27,051 bases of DNA from CAYNDL01 sp964396115. Its GTDB lineage: Bacteria; Patescibacteriota; Andersenbacteria; UBA10190; CAIZMI01. The stretch spans positions 1 through 27,051 of the forward strand of contig CAYNDL010000008.1 in the NCBI GenBank assembly GCA_964396115.1, given 5' to 3'. The notes beneath the pieces are model-generated. The model was given only the letters and a program-made list of their open reading frames with translations. It made no database searches and had not been told where the DNA came from. The translations under genes and the position numbers were made by a program. Positions 7,638-16,365 of the stretch are shown here, one piece after another (position 1 is the stretch's first letter; each line of letters opens with the position of its first letter).

Positions 7638-10031
7638 ATGAAGTTTGCTCATAAAGCACTCGTGGGGGGCACGGCCGTGCTCTTGATTGTAGTTGCTGTG
7701 TTTTTATCTGGCATCCGTGTTCCATACGTGTCTCTTCAGCAATTATCAAGGAACAGGACAATCGGAGAAATAACCGGTGACAAGGAAGTTGGTCAAACCT
7801 TCGAATCTAATCGCCAAAATCTTTCTGGCGTTGGTTTTCAAGTAGCAACTTTTGGTTCACGAGAAAACAATAAGGATGTTATTTTTGAATTAAGAAATAA
7901 CATCACGGACGAGCAGCCCTTAAGACGAGTTGTTGTCAATGCGGCTAAATTTTCTGATCACCAGATCTATCAGTTTCATTTTGATCCTATTGAGAATTCG
8001 AAAAATAAAACTTTTTTTGCTTCCCTCAGATCTCCTGACTCGATAGAAGGTAATGCAATAACTGTCGATTATCAAAATACAGATGAATATAAAAAAGTAG
8101 GCAGTTCGCTTGTTGTTTTGCAGCGAACGCAGCCCCATTCTTTTGAATCAGCGCGGAAAAATGGAGCAGATGCAACTTTCGTTGTTATCCACGAAATTCC
8201 GGCAACCGAGTTTGTAAAACTTTCCACCATTGGCGCAGCTAAGAACTATATAGCTGCTGTAAAAAACGATCCCGCTAGTTTTTTGTTGAGCCTAAAGTTT
8301 ATACTTGTTTCGTTATTACTTATTGCTTTAGTGTTGTTCTCAACGAAAATTGAGATGGTTTTTAGTGGTAAAAAGCGCATTATTTTGCTGCTATTATTGC
8401 TTCTATCCTTCGGTTTTCTCTTTAGACATATGTTTGCAATTCAAATGCCTTTCACAAACGATGAAGGTGCATATCTTTATGACGCAAGGACAATATTAGA
8501 AGGAAAGCTGCCTGGAGGCGATGCGCTCGCTAAAGCTCCTGTATTTATCGGTGCTGCTGCTCTCGGAATGGTTTTTTTTGGGCACGATCTAATGATTGGT
8601 AGATATGTGAACATCGTTCTGGGTGTTCTGACGGTATTCCCACTTTTTTTCTTAGGCAGAAGATTCGGAAACAAGGGTGGGGGGGTAGCAGCAGCAGCAG
8701 TCTGGTTATTCACAGCTGCACCCGCGCTGTTTAACTCCTATGGTCACACGCAAACAGCGCAAATGTTTTTCGGATCTCTTGCGCTGGCGTTTTTTGTCTA
8801 CGCCATGGAGAAAAAACGTTTGAGGCTGTTTTTGGTGGCGGGCCTTGTCTTCGGGGTTAGTATCGTAGCGAGAAAAAGTTCCCTAGCCTTAGGTTTGCCG
8901 ATCCTTATTCTTCTAGCAATTCAACCTGAAGGCTGGAAGAGAAAAATGAAATTTCTTGGGGCGAATGCGATTGGTGTCTTGCTGGTGTTGTGCCTGTTTT
9001 TTGGAGGCATTTATATATTGTATGGAATGCCAGGAGTTTCCTACGCTACAGGAGTAAGTTTGGCAAAAACATCCATAGAGCAGTTAAGTGAGCGGGGCGA
9101 TCTTTACGCAACATATTCAGTAAAGGGTATTTTGCCTTTATTCCGTGAAGCTATCCCACTTGTCTTTTTGGCACTTGTAATGCTCGGACAAGGATTGGAA
9201 CAATTATTCAAGCGTTTTGGTTATTATTCCCGGCTTGTTTGGCTTCTTCCTGTTTACTTATCTTTTGCGGCCAATCAATTTATAAAGCGTTTTGAAGAGG
9301 AGTCGCATTTGGCAAACGGAGTCGGACTATTCTGGCTACTTATGCCATATATTTTAACCCTCCTTGCGATCTATCCGCTAAAGAGATCAGAAAATAAAGA
9401 CTTAAGAGCAAAAGTTTATCATTTCCTCCCCCTGGTCTGGTTCATTGCGGTGGCAATTTTTTACGCATTTTGGATCAAGTTTAATGCAAACTACATTTCT
9501 GAGTTCATGCCTTCATTGGCGCTGAGTGCTGCCATCGGCGCCGTCTATATGGCGAAAAGTTTTCACGGTAAGTGGGGTATTCTGCTGGTGAGCACGTTGC
9601 TTGTTTGGGCAAATTATAGTTCTGCTCACAGTTCATATGTTTATGAACACACCGGCACTTTCCACTGGTCTTCCATTCTCGAGGCTGCTGCATACCTAAA
9701 AGAGAATGTGCCGAAGGATGATCTTGTTCAGACTGGTGCAGTGATTATTCCTTATGTTTCAGGACACCATGTTCCGTTTAATGTTTCTCATCCGACCTGG
9801 TACGCCTATGGATATATTGAACCGTCCCTACGTAACATATTCATGGAACCAAACGAAATTATGGTGAAGACGTTTCTTTCTGACGTGAAGTGGTTTGTCC
9901 GAGAAAAACTGACTGAGTTTTCATATTTCCTTGAATATCCGATGATTGAGGAAGCGGTTAATATGCGTTTTACTCCAGTTGCTGAGATTGAAAATCTGTC
10001 TAACCCGATAACGATCTATAAACGGAAATAG
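7638..10031 (+). CDS. Large GT-C-like membrane glycosyltransferase with N-terminal extracytoplasmic domain
   Basis: A 797-residue polytopic membrane protein. One helix near residues 7-25 is followed by about 180 residues of soluble, predicted extracytoplasmic sequence, then a hydrophobic region with many helices. The first large loop of that region has NDEGAYLYDARTILEG, with Asp275-Glu276, matching the acidic pair of PMT/ArnT-like (GT39/GT83, PMT_2) GT-C enzymes. A KAPV stretch follows, like their KPP motif, and NYISEFMPSL later resembles their RY--P-LP region. Such enzymes use polyprenyl-phosphate sugars outside the membrane. Residues about 42-146 form a beta-rich module that resembles the C-terminal module of the next gene product. 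Start: the frame is open from a TTG at 7623; the ATG at 7638, two bases after the previous stop, is preferred. A G7 tract and four GCA repeats lie at 8679-8700. Confidence 0.78.
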   Translation: MKFAHKALVGGTAVLLIVVAVFLSGIRVPYVSLQQLSRNRTIGEITGDKEVGQTFESNRQNLSGVGFQVATFGSRENNKDVIFELRNNITDEQPLRRVVVNAAKFSDHQIYQFHFDPIENSKNKTFFASLRSPDSIEGNAITVDYQNTDEYKKVGSSLVVLQRTQPHSFESARKNGADATFVVIHEIPATEFVKLSTIGAAKNYIAAVKNDPASFLLSLKFILVSLLLIALVLFSTKIEMVFSGKKRIILLLLLLLSFGFLFRHMFAIQMPFTNDEGAYLYDARTILEGKLPGGDALAKAPVFIGAAALGMVFFGHDLMIGRYVNIVLGVLTVFPLFFLGRRFGNKGGGVAAAAVWLFTAAPALFNSYGHTQTAQMFFGSLALAFFVYAMEKKRLRLFLVAGLVFGVSIVARKSSLALGLPILILLAIQPEGWKRKMKFLGANAIGVLLVLCLFFGGIYILYGMPGVSYATGVSLAKTSIEQLSERGDLYATYSVKGILPLFREAIPLVFLALVMLGQGLEQLFKRFGYYSRLVWLLPVYLSFAANQFIKRFEEESHLANGVGLFWLLMPYILTLLAIYPLKRSENKDLRAKVYHFLPLVWFIAVAIFYAFWIKFNANYISEFMPSLALSAAIGAVYMAKSFHGKWGILLVSTLLVWANYSSAHSSYVYEHTGTFHWSSILEAAAYLKENVPKDDLVQTGAVIIPYVSGHHVPFNVSHPTWYAYGYIEPSLRNIFMEPNEIMVKTFLSDVKWFVREKLTEFSYFLEYPMIEEAVNMRFTPVAEIENLSNPITIYKRK
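8679..8700 (+). repeat. G7 homopolymer followed by (GCA)4 inside a glycosyltransferase gene
   Basis: Seven consecutive G (8679-8685), then TA, then four GCA triplets (8688-8699), coding for Gly-Gly-Val-Ala4. Homopolymer G tracts can slip during replication, and a one-base change here would truncate the protein. An equally long G tract lies in murC (2152-2158), an essential gene, so the length alone is not evidence of programmed variation. Confidence 0.6.
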
Positions 10032-10040
10032 TGTTAGAAT
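10032..10040 (+). promoter_or_regulatory. Extended -10 box just upstream of the second GT-C gene
   Basis: TG-T-TAGAAT forms an extended -10 element whose end is 7 bases before the ATG at 10048. The gap of 16 bases between genes has no Shine-Dalgarno sequence. Transcription from this box would begin at or beside the ATG, giving a leaderless message. No good -35 is seen, which extended -10 promoters do not require. Pattern-based inference. Confidence 0.35.
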
Positions 10041-10047
10041 TTCTTTT

Positions 10048-12078
10048 ATGAAGGTTGTTGACTTTGTCCGACGGAACAAACTAGTGATAATCGAGGTAGC
10101 CATTCTATTTGTGTTGGCGCTCATGCCGCGTCTTTATGGTGTTGGGTTGTTTTTGACAGCAGATGAAAAGAATTCGATTGGTCGGTCGTTTGAATTCGTA
10201 AAAGCATGGCGGCATTTAGATATAAACAATACCTTTCAAACAACACATCCTGGTATAACTACGCTTTGGGTCGGCGGCCTTTCGGTTTATGCGGCGATGC
10301 CCGTCTTTAAGACGGTGTTTAATTTTGGGGACATATATAAGTTCATCGTCTTCGCGCGATATCCAATGGTTATTATTAACTCATTTTTGATAGTTGTGAT
10401 GTATTTGGTTTTGCGACGTCTATTCCCAAAGAAAATTGCTTTTGCAACATGCGCCGTCATTGCTCTCGACCCGTTTGTTATTGGTTACAGTAAACTTTTA
10501 CATGTCGACGCCTTTCTAATGGGTTTTCTTTTTATTGCAGCACTATTACTCATGCTTTATAGAAAAAAACATTCCAGAAAAACTTATTACTTGTCGGCTT
10601 TATTTTCAGCACTTGCCATTGTTACAAAAATTCCCGCAATAATTATCCTCCTCTTTGCGTTCGTGGTGTTTTTTGTAGGAGCGCGAAAAAGTGGAATGAA
10701 AGCGATGTTGTGGACGTTTGGAAAATGGCTAGCGATCGTTATTGTTATAGTACTGCTCTTGTGGCCGTCCCTGTGGTGGATAGCAGGTCATGACAACCCT
10801 TTAGATAACGCTAACCAGGTCAGAAAAGACATGGCAGTCGCTGCTCTGCTGCCGCATGATATGGATGAACCATATTCATTGGCTTTTTGGCATTATCCGG
10901 CTACGTTCATAACTCGGACAACCTTGCCTGTTATGTTGGGCGTCTTGTTATTAGCAGCCCTATTACTGTTTAAACAGAGCCGCATTTACGTAACCAAACA
11001 TGTTGGCAAAAGAAATATATTTCTTTTGGCTTTATTTGGCTTGATGTTTTTTGCGGAGATGACGGTTGGGGCAAAAAAGGGGGATCGGTATGTTCTTCCT
11101 GTTTTCCCTGTTATTGATTTTCTCGGAGTCGTGGGAATATTTGCTGCGCTGGGTTTTGCCATTAGGCAGCCGGTGAAGATGCGGCTGGAAAAATACCTTC
11201 CCTTTGCAGTACTGCTAGTGCCCTTGATTGTGACTAACTACCGCCTTGGTCCATATGAATTGGCGCACTATAATCCTCTTTTTCCATATAACCTGAGCCA
11301 AGAATTGGGTTGGGGTGAGGGGTTGGATCAGGTTGCCAAATACTTAGATGCCCAGCCTGGTAAAGCAACAGTGGCTTCATGGTATCCGGAAGAGTTGAGG
11401 GCTTTGACAAAGAAAAATGTCTTGCATATCAATGCTCATGCGCAAACAAAAATTGGTTACGTCGTTCTTTATCGGAACATGTTTGGCCGCTCCCCTGACC
11501 ATTGGGCGAACGATTTTATTGACGAATATTACAAAAAAAGGAAACCCGATTTTGTTGCACATGTTAACGGTCTGGAGTATGCCTGGGTGTATAAACAGCC
11601 GGTTGTGAACGGCATTGTGGGCGAAATTTTGCCGGGAGATGCTGTTGTTTTGCAGGTGCCGATGGTTGCTGACAATTTGTCGCGGGTTAATGTTATGGCA
11701 GCAACCTATAGTGGCAAAGTTAAGGAAGGCAGAATGGTTTTGCACATTCGAACCACAGTTGATGGTGCGGATTTGAGAACTGTATCAATGAATAATTCAG
11801 ATCTCCAAGATGGCGGTTATACGAAATTTGTTTTTGAACCCATACCCAATGTAAAGGGTATGGATTTATTTTATATTTTTACTACTGAAGGCACGAAGAA
11901 AGACAATGCTCCGACTCTTAGGGTTGCTAATGATGAAAAGGATTACCATTACTCATTTGTTAAAAAATCAGCACTGACGGTTGATAACGTCAGGAAAGGA
12001 GAGAGAAACGGATGGGTGGGGATTGACTGGTACTTCCGGGTTGGCGACAAAGAAATTTCAAGAATCGAAGTCAGATGA
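10048..12078 (+). CDS. GT-C-like membrane glycosyltransferase with C-terminal extracytoplasmic domain
   Basis: A 676-residue protein with an N-terminal helix (about 12-30) and some ten hydrophobic segments up to residue 396, then a soluble part of about 280 residues. The first loop carries TADEKNSIGRS with Asp39-Glu40 and THPGITTLWVGG. Near residue 343 KKGDRYVLPVFPVIDFLG matches the K--RY--P--P motif before the last helices of GT39/PMT-like enzymes. This supports a GT-C enzyme that uses a lipid-linked sugar outside the membrane. Residues about 523-628 contain a beta-rich module that aligns by eye with the N-terminal module of the preceding gene product. The ATG at 10048 follows an extended -10 box. 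The stop overlaps the next start by 4 bases (ATGA). Confidence 0.75.
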   Translation: MKVVDFVRRNKLVIIEVAILFVLALMPRLYGVGLFLTADEKNSIGRSFEFVKAWRHLDINNTFQTTHPGITTLWVGGLSVYAAMPVFKTVFNFGDIYKFIVFARYPMVIINSFLIVVMYLVLRRLFPKKIAFATCAVIALDPFVIGYSKLLHVDAFLMGFLFIAALLLMLYRKKHSRKTYYLSALFSALAIVTKIPAIIILLFAFVVFFVGARKSGMKAMLWTFGKWLAIVIVIVLLLWPSLWWIAGHDNPLDNANQVRKDMAVAALLPHDMDEPYSLAFWHYPATFITRTTLPVMLGVLLLAALLLFKQSRIYVTKHVGKRNIFLLALFGLMFFAEMTVGAKKGDRYVLPVFPVIDFLGVVGIFAALGFAIRQPVKMRLEKYLPFAVLLVPLIVTNYRLGPYELAHYNPLFPYNLSQELGWGEGLDQVAKYLDAQPGKATVASWYPEELRALTKKNVLHINAHAQTKIGYVVLYRNMFGRSPDHWANDFIDEYYKKRKPDFVAHVNGLEYAWVYKQPVVNGIVGEILPGDAVVLQVPMVADNLSRVNVMAATYSGKVKEGRMVLHIRTTVDGADLRTVSMNNSDLQDGGYTKFVFEPIPNVKGMDLFYIFTTEGTKKDNAPTLRVANDEKDYHYSFVKKSALTVDNVRKGERNGWVGIDWYFRVGDKEISRIEVR

Positions 12079-14117
12079 AAAAATTATTCGGGAAACCCTT
12101 AGTTCGAAGTTTTGCCCCGTTAATTTTATTCTGCGCTGCGAATTTGTGGTGGATTTCATTGTTTAGATTTCTGAAAACCGATGTTATCGGGCTTGGTGGG
12201 GATCCCTTCCAAACGCTGTGGCGTTTCGTTCGTTTGAACGAAACTCTAAGTGCGGGAAAACTGGTGATTGCTGAAGAGGCGTCTCTCCGCAACCTGAGTC
12301 CCATTATTTGGTTGCCTTTATCTAAACTTTTTGGCGAAGTCCTTGCTTACAATATTGTTTGGCTTATAGCTGGTACTTTTGCTGGCTATTTTACATTCTT
12401 GTTGGCTAGGAGTTGGAATGCGCGTTTTTGGCCGGCGTTTGTTGCTGGCCTTATGATCATGTTTTCTCCGTATCGCTTGTCTGAAGCCCTAGGGCACTTT
12501 GGTGCAATGCAAATTTGGTGGCTGATTTCACTGCTTTTATTTCTAACACTTTATTGGAAGACGAATAAAATATGGTGGCTTGTAGTTTCATCTTTAGTAT
12601 TTTGCGGACTTGCTTGGACCGATCACCAGTTGTTCTTTGTTGCCACTCTGATCGTCTTTGTATTTCTCTTGTTTAACTTAAAACAAATTATTGGGTTGTC
12701 GAAACAACGAAAGTTACTAATAAGTCTTGCTACGGTCCTTGTTTTATTTGTTGGTTCAATACCGTATTTCCCATTACTAAAAAGTTCTCTAACAAACAAT
12801 TATTTTAATTTAGGTAATGAACAGCGTGATAGATATTCGGCGGACTTCGGCCGACTTTTTTCTTTGTCGCCGTTCTCGGTTCTTCGATTTTCGTCTGCTT
12901 CATACGGTGATGATTCATCAACAGTATCTGACAAAGTTCAGACAATAGGATTATTGTTGACGATCACGATAGTTATCCTGCTGGCTCAGAAAAAAGGAAA
13001 AAATAAGGTCAATTATATTCTGTTAGTACTATCTATTATCGGCCTCATTCTTGCTGTTGGCCCCAGTCTAAAAGTTGGCAAGCTGCTAGTGCCGATGCCC
13101 GGCGCCATCTTATATGATCTGCCATTCCTTAATGCCGTTCGAACGACAGGCCGCTTTGTTGTGTTGCCCGTTATATTTATTCCACTAATATTTGCTATTA
13201 ACTGGCGGACTACAAACAGAAGAATGTATTACGCAGTCCCATTAATATTGCTGATAGAGTTTATACCAGCCCCCAACTTCCCGCACATGCATGTAGATAA
13301 AATCCTTGCGGAAAAAGTCGCAGTCGAATTGGGACCAGGAAACGTTTTGGCGATCCCTGCTTATTCGAATTACAGGTTCGCTTCCGAGCAGTTATATTAT
13401 TCAACTTTCTATAACAAAGTTACTGTAGGCAACTCTGCACTGGCAAGGATAATAGATCCTGCCTCACTCCAGATCTTTTTACAAACGCCAGTTGTGAAGG
13501 ACTTGGCACTTCTTAGGACAAAGGATTTGCAGTTAAATTCTTTTTTTGGGCAAGCGCTTCCAGATGTAGCCAGCGCGGCGTTCGCAACGCACGAAATAGG
13601 AAATATCATTCTGGAAACAAATCCACCTGGCGGGATTGTTTCTTATCAAGATGATAAGCCCCGAATATTAACTTCACAGGAAATTGGGGAAGTAAAGAAT
13701 TTCTTGAAGACTTCGCTAGGTTTTCGCGAAACGATCATCACCGACACGCTCTCAGTTTTTGCTGTTGAAAATAATCCCAAGAACGCGTTTGGCGCCGTGG
13801 CTATTAGAGGCGCAGGCTGGCAACTTATGAATAGAGAGGAGAATAACTTGATGGCAAAAGCAAAGAATGGCTCTACAATATTTTTCTTTGCCAAAGAAGC
13901 GGTGGTTGTGGAATTGGAAATGAAAATTGATAGTGAAAATATTAAAAGGATCGGCGTTAGGGGAAACGGAACTGAAGAATACTTTAATGTTGACAGGGGA
14001 ATGATAAAAGCAAGATTTTCTGTTCCAGCAGGCAAGCTGTATCCTTACAGTATAATGCTTGACGTTGATGAGATTATTGTGGAAAATCCACGAATTCTGT
14101 ACCACAGCAGTATATGA
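12075..14117 (+). CDS. Polytopic membrane protein, GT-C/YfhO-like, with C-terminal soluble domain
   Basis: A 680-residue protein with hydrophobic segments from about residue 12 to 400 and a soluble C-terminal part of about 280 residues. The first outside loop has GLGGDPFQTLWRFV, a GDP-----W arrangement seen in several GT-C-fold-like membrane families, then NLSPIIWLPL. No classical Asp-Glu pair is seen, so glycosyltransferase activity is an inference from topology and neighbours. The soluble part ends in a beta-rich stretch from about residue 565 that does not obviously match the module of the two previous proteins. Start and stop overlap neighbours by 4 bases each (ATGA on both sides), indicating tight translational coupling within the cluster. 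Other possibilities are a polymerase-like or glycan-acceptor membrane protein. Confidence 0.62.
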   Translation: MKKLFGKPLVRSFAPLILFCAANLWWISLFRFLKTDVIGLGGDPFQTLWRFVRLNETLSAGKLVIAEEASLRNLSPIIWLPLSKLFGEVLAYNIVWLIAGTFAGYFTFLLARSWNARFWPAFVAGLMIMFSPYRLSEALGHFGAMQIWWLISLLLFLTLYWKTNKIWWLVVSSLVFCGLAWTDHQLFFVATLIVFVFLLFNLKQIIGLSKQRKLLISLATVLVLFVGSIPYFPLLKSSLTNNYFNLGNEQRDRYSADFGRLFSLSPFSVLRFSSASYGDDSSTVSDKVQTIGLLLTITIVILLAQKKGKNKVNYILLVLSIIGLILAVGPSLKVGKLLVPMPGAILYDLPFLNAVRTTGRFVVLPVIFIPLIFAINWRTTNRRMYYAVPLILLIEFIPAPNFPHMHVDKILAEKVAVELGPGNVLAIPAYSNYRFASEQLYYSTFYNKVTVGNSALARIIDPASLQIFLQTPVVKDLALLRTKDLQLNSFFGQALPDVASAAFATHEIGNIILETNPPGGIVSYQDDKPRILTSQEIGEVKNFLKTSLGFRETIITDTLSVFAVENNPKNAFGAVAIRGAGWQLMNREENNLMAKAKNGSTIFFFAKEAVVVELEMKIDSENIKRIGVRGNGTEEYFNVDRGMIKARFSVPAGKLYPYSIMLDVDEIIVENPRILYHSSI

Positions 14118-15253
14118 AGATACTAATAATAAATTATGAGTACCCTCCTTTAGGTGGTGGCGGAGGGATCGAGACTAAGGATCTCGCCGTCGAATTGGCT
14201 AAAAAGCATGAAGTGCACGTACTCACAACCGCTTACCGCGGTCTTCCTGCCAAGGAAGTCAGCGGAAATGTGATAATCCACAGAGTTCCAGTTTTAGCGC
14301 GTAAGTCGTTGCCAACTGCAACGTTAACGTCTTTGGTGACTTTTTTTCCCGCCGCCTTGATATACGGCTTATTCCTGTTGCCTCGAATAAGGCCTGATAT
14401 TATTAATTCACATTTTGTCATCCCTTCAGGTTTGCCAGCTGTCATCTTGTCCACGCTTTTCCGTGTGCCGTTTGTTCTGACGCTGATTGGCGGAGATATC
14501 TACGACCCAAGCAAGGGAATATCACCACACAGACATTCTTTCTTGCGCTTCGTGATAAAGAGAATAATGCGGAGAGCTGACAAAATAACGGCTATCTCAC
14601 ACGATACAAAAGAACGCGCAATACGTTATTACAATGCACCGGAGGGGATTGAGGTTATTCCATTGGGTTTTGTGCCTCCAATTTTGAACGAAAAAGTTGA
14701 GCTGAAGAAGGACGGGAAGACACATTATGTTAGCATAGGCCGTCTCGTTCCACGCAAAGGCTATTTTGATCTGCTCAAGGCATTCAGCTTGATGAAAAAT
14801 AAAAAAGCAGAACTTCACATAATTGGTGACGGCCCGCTTCTCGATGAATTGCGAAGCGAAAGTGATAAGTTGGGTATTGCTTCCCAGGTCGTGTTGCACG
14901 GGAGGGTGGACGAACAAGAAAAGTACTCGATTCTGAAGAGATGTGATGTTTATGTTTCCGCATCCCATCACGAAGGTTTTGGAATTTGTTTTTTGGAAGC
15001 AATGCATGCCGGTTTGCCAATAATTTCCACCAACATTGGCGGACAAACAGATTTTCTTGTACCAGGCAAAAATGCATATTTGGTTCCAGTACACGACATA
15101 GAAAAAATCAGTTTACTTATGGATAAGTTGGCACAGGATGAGGCAGAGAGACGGAAGATGGGTGACCAAAACGGAAAAGACGTGGAAAATTACTATATCG
15201 AAAATACAACTAGACGCTATGAGTTGATTTTTAATGACCTACTTGAAAAATAA
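14114..15253 (+). CDS. GT4-family glycosyltransferase
   Basis: GT-B retaining glycosyltransferase of normal length (379). The N-terminus ILIINYEYPPLGGGGGIETK nearly repeats that of the GT4 gene at 5487, suggesting a paralogue pair in one cluster. The donor half has YVSIGRLVPRKGYFDLLKAF and the E-x7-E motif HEGFGICFLEAMHAGLPII. The start overlaps the previous stop (ATGA). The sugar specificity cannot be read. Confidence 0.88.
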   Translation: MKILIINYEYPPLGGGGGIETKDLAVELAKKHEVHVLTTAYRGLPAKEVSGNVIIHRVPVLARKSLPTATLTSLVTFFPAALIYGLFLLPRIRPDIINSHFVIPSGLPAVILSTLFRVPFVLTLIGGDIYDPSKGISPHRHSFLRFVIKRIMRRADKITAISHDTKERAIRYYNAPEGIEVIPLGFVPPILNEKVELKKDGKTHYVSIGRLVPRKGYFDLLKAFSLMKNKKAELHIIGDGPLLDELRSESDKLGIASQVVLHGRVDEQEKYSILKRCDVYVSASHHEGFGICFLEAMHAGLPIISTNIGGQTDFLVPGKNAYLVPVHDIEKISLLMDKLAQDEAERRKMGDQNGKDVENYYIENTTRRYELIFNDLLEK

Positions 15254-15254
15254 T

Positions 15255-16361
15255 ATGCGCATTGCACTTGAGGCCCGCTCATTGTCTACACTAGGAGGAG
15301 GGGTTAGGACTTATACTAAGGCTCTTATCAGTCGGATTCTAAAGAGTAATTTTCCTGCCGATTTCAGTGTTTATTATGACAGCGTTAAACACCTGTCCAC
15401 ATTCCAGGATGCCGACGAGAAAGTGGTGCCAGTCTACCATCCTTTTTTAAGACTTGCGTGGGACTATTTTTTCTTGCCAAATAGGCTAAGAGCAGACCGG
15501 GTAGATTTCGTGCATTATTTTAAACCCGCAACAACGCCGTTTGCTAAGCCGAGGTCGATCGCTACTGTGTATGATGTTATTCCGCTCTTATATCCGGATA
15601 CTCAAACCCGCATCCAGCGAGCTTATTGGAATAAGCAGTTGCCACTGGTCGCCCAAACTTGTGAACATATTTTAACGATTTCCGAATGTTCCAAAAAAGA
15701 CATAGTGGAAAAATTACAAGTTGATCCGGGAAAAGTTACGGTCACCTATTTAGGAGTCGATTCTCGTTTTTGCCCTGTTCCCGAAGAAGAAAAACAAGAG
15801 ATAAAGAAAAAACTGCATCTTCCCGAGAAATTCATCTTATACTTGGGGACTATCGAGCCGCGCAAGAATGTTGCTACATTAATAAGATCCTTCGACCAAG
15901 CGGCAAAAAGCTGCGAACACTCTCTGGTAATTGCAGGGAAGTGGGGGTGGGGTTTTGATAATGTAAAGGAGGCGTTAGTTAAAGCAAAAAACCGGAACCG
16001 GATAATTTTATTGGACTATGTCGATAATGCTTTATTGCCAGCATTGTACAGTGCTGCTGATTTTTTTGTTTTTCCAAGTATATATGAAGGGTTTGGACTC
16101 CCCGTTCTTGAGGCTTTGGCGTGCGGAACACCTGTGATCACTACAAATGTCTCCAGTCTGGTTGAGGTCGGTGGCGGTGTGGCGTTGACCGTTAATCCTT
16201 ATGACGAAAAGGAGTTGGCTGGAGCCATTACCAAGTTGGCAAATGACCGGGAACTGAAGCATAAACAGAGCGTTGAGGGTGTAACGTGGGCGAAAAGGTT
16301 TACATGGGAGAAAACTACCGACGAAACCCTGGCTGTCTACAGGAAAGTTTTCGTAAAATAA
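15255..16361 (+). CDS. GT4-family glycosyltransferase, mannosyltransferase-like branch
   Basis: GT-B enzyme of about 368 residues. It opens MRIALEARSLSTLGGGVRTYT, has TVYDVIPLLYP and ISECSKKDIVEKL in the N-terminal half, LYLGTIEPRKNVATLIRSF at the start of the donor half and SIYEGFGLPVLEALACGTPVI as the E-x7-E motif. These features are common in O-antigen mannosyltransferases of the WbaZ/MtfB type, but specificity is not proven. The frame extends upstream to an ATG at 15234; the ATG at 15255, one base after the previous stop, is preferred because the family pattern starts right there. It resembles the GT4 gene at 20061 in its donor half. Confidence 0.86.
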   Translation: MRIALEARSLSTLGGGVRTYTKALISRILKSNFPADFSVYYDSVKHLSTFQDADEKVVPVYHPFLRLAWDYFFLPNRLRADRVDFVHYFKPATTPFAKPRSIATVYDVIPLLYPDTQTRIQRAYWNKQLPLVAQTCEHILTISECSKKDIVEKLQVDPGKVTVTYLGVDSRFCPVPEEEKQEIKKKLHLPEKFILYLGTIEPRKNVATLIRSFDQAAKSCEHSLVIAGKWGWGFDNVKEALVKAKNRNRIILLDYVDNALLPALYSAADFFVFPSIYEGFGLPVLEALACGTPVITTNVSSLVEVGGGVALTVNPYDEKELAGAITKLANDRELKHKQSVEGVTWAKRFTWEKTTDETLAVYRKVFVK

Positions 16362-16365
16362 GCAT

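Noticed and set aside
10306..10322. Seven-base palindrome with single central base (CCGTCTT/AAGACGG) in the GT-C gene at 10048
   Set aside because: Inside coding sequence, single copy, with no T-run and no association with a gene boundary; likely chance.
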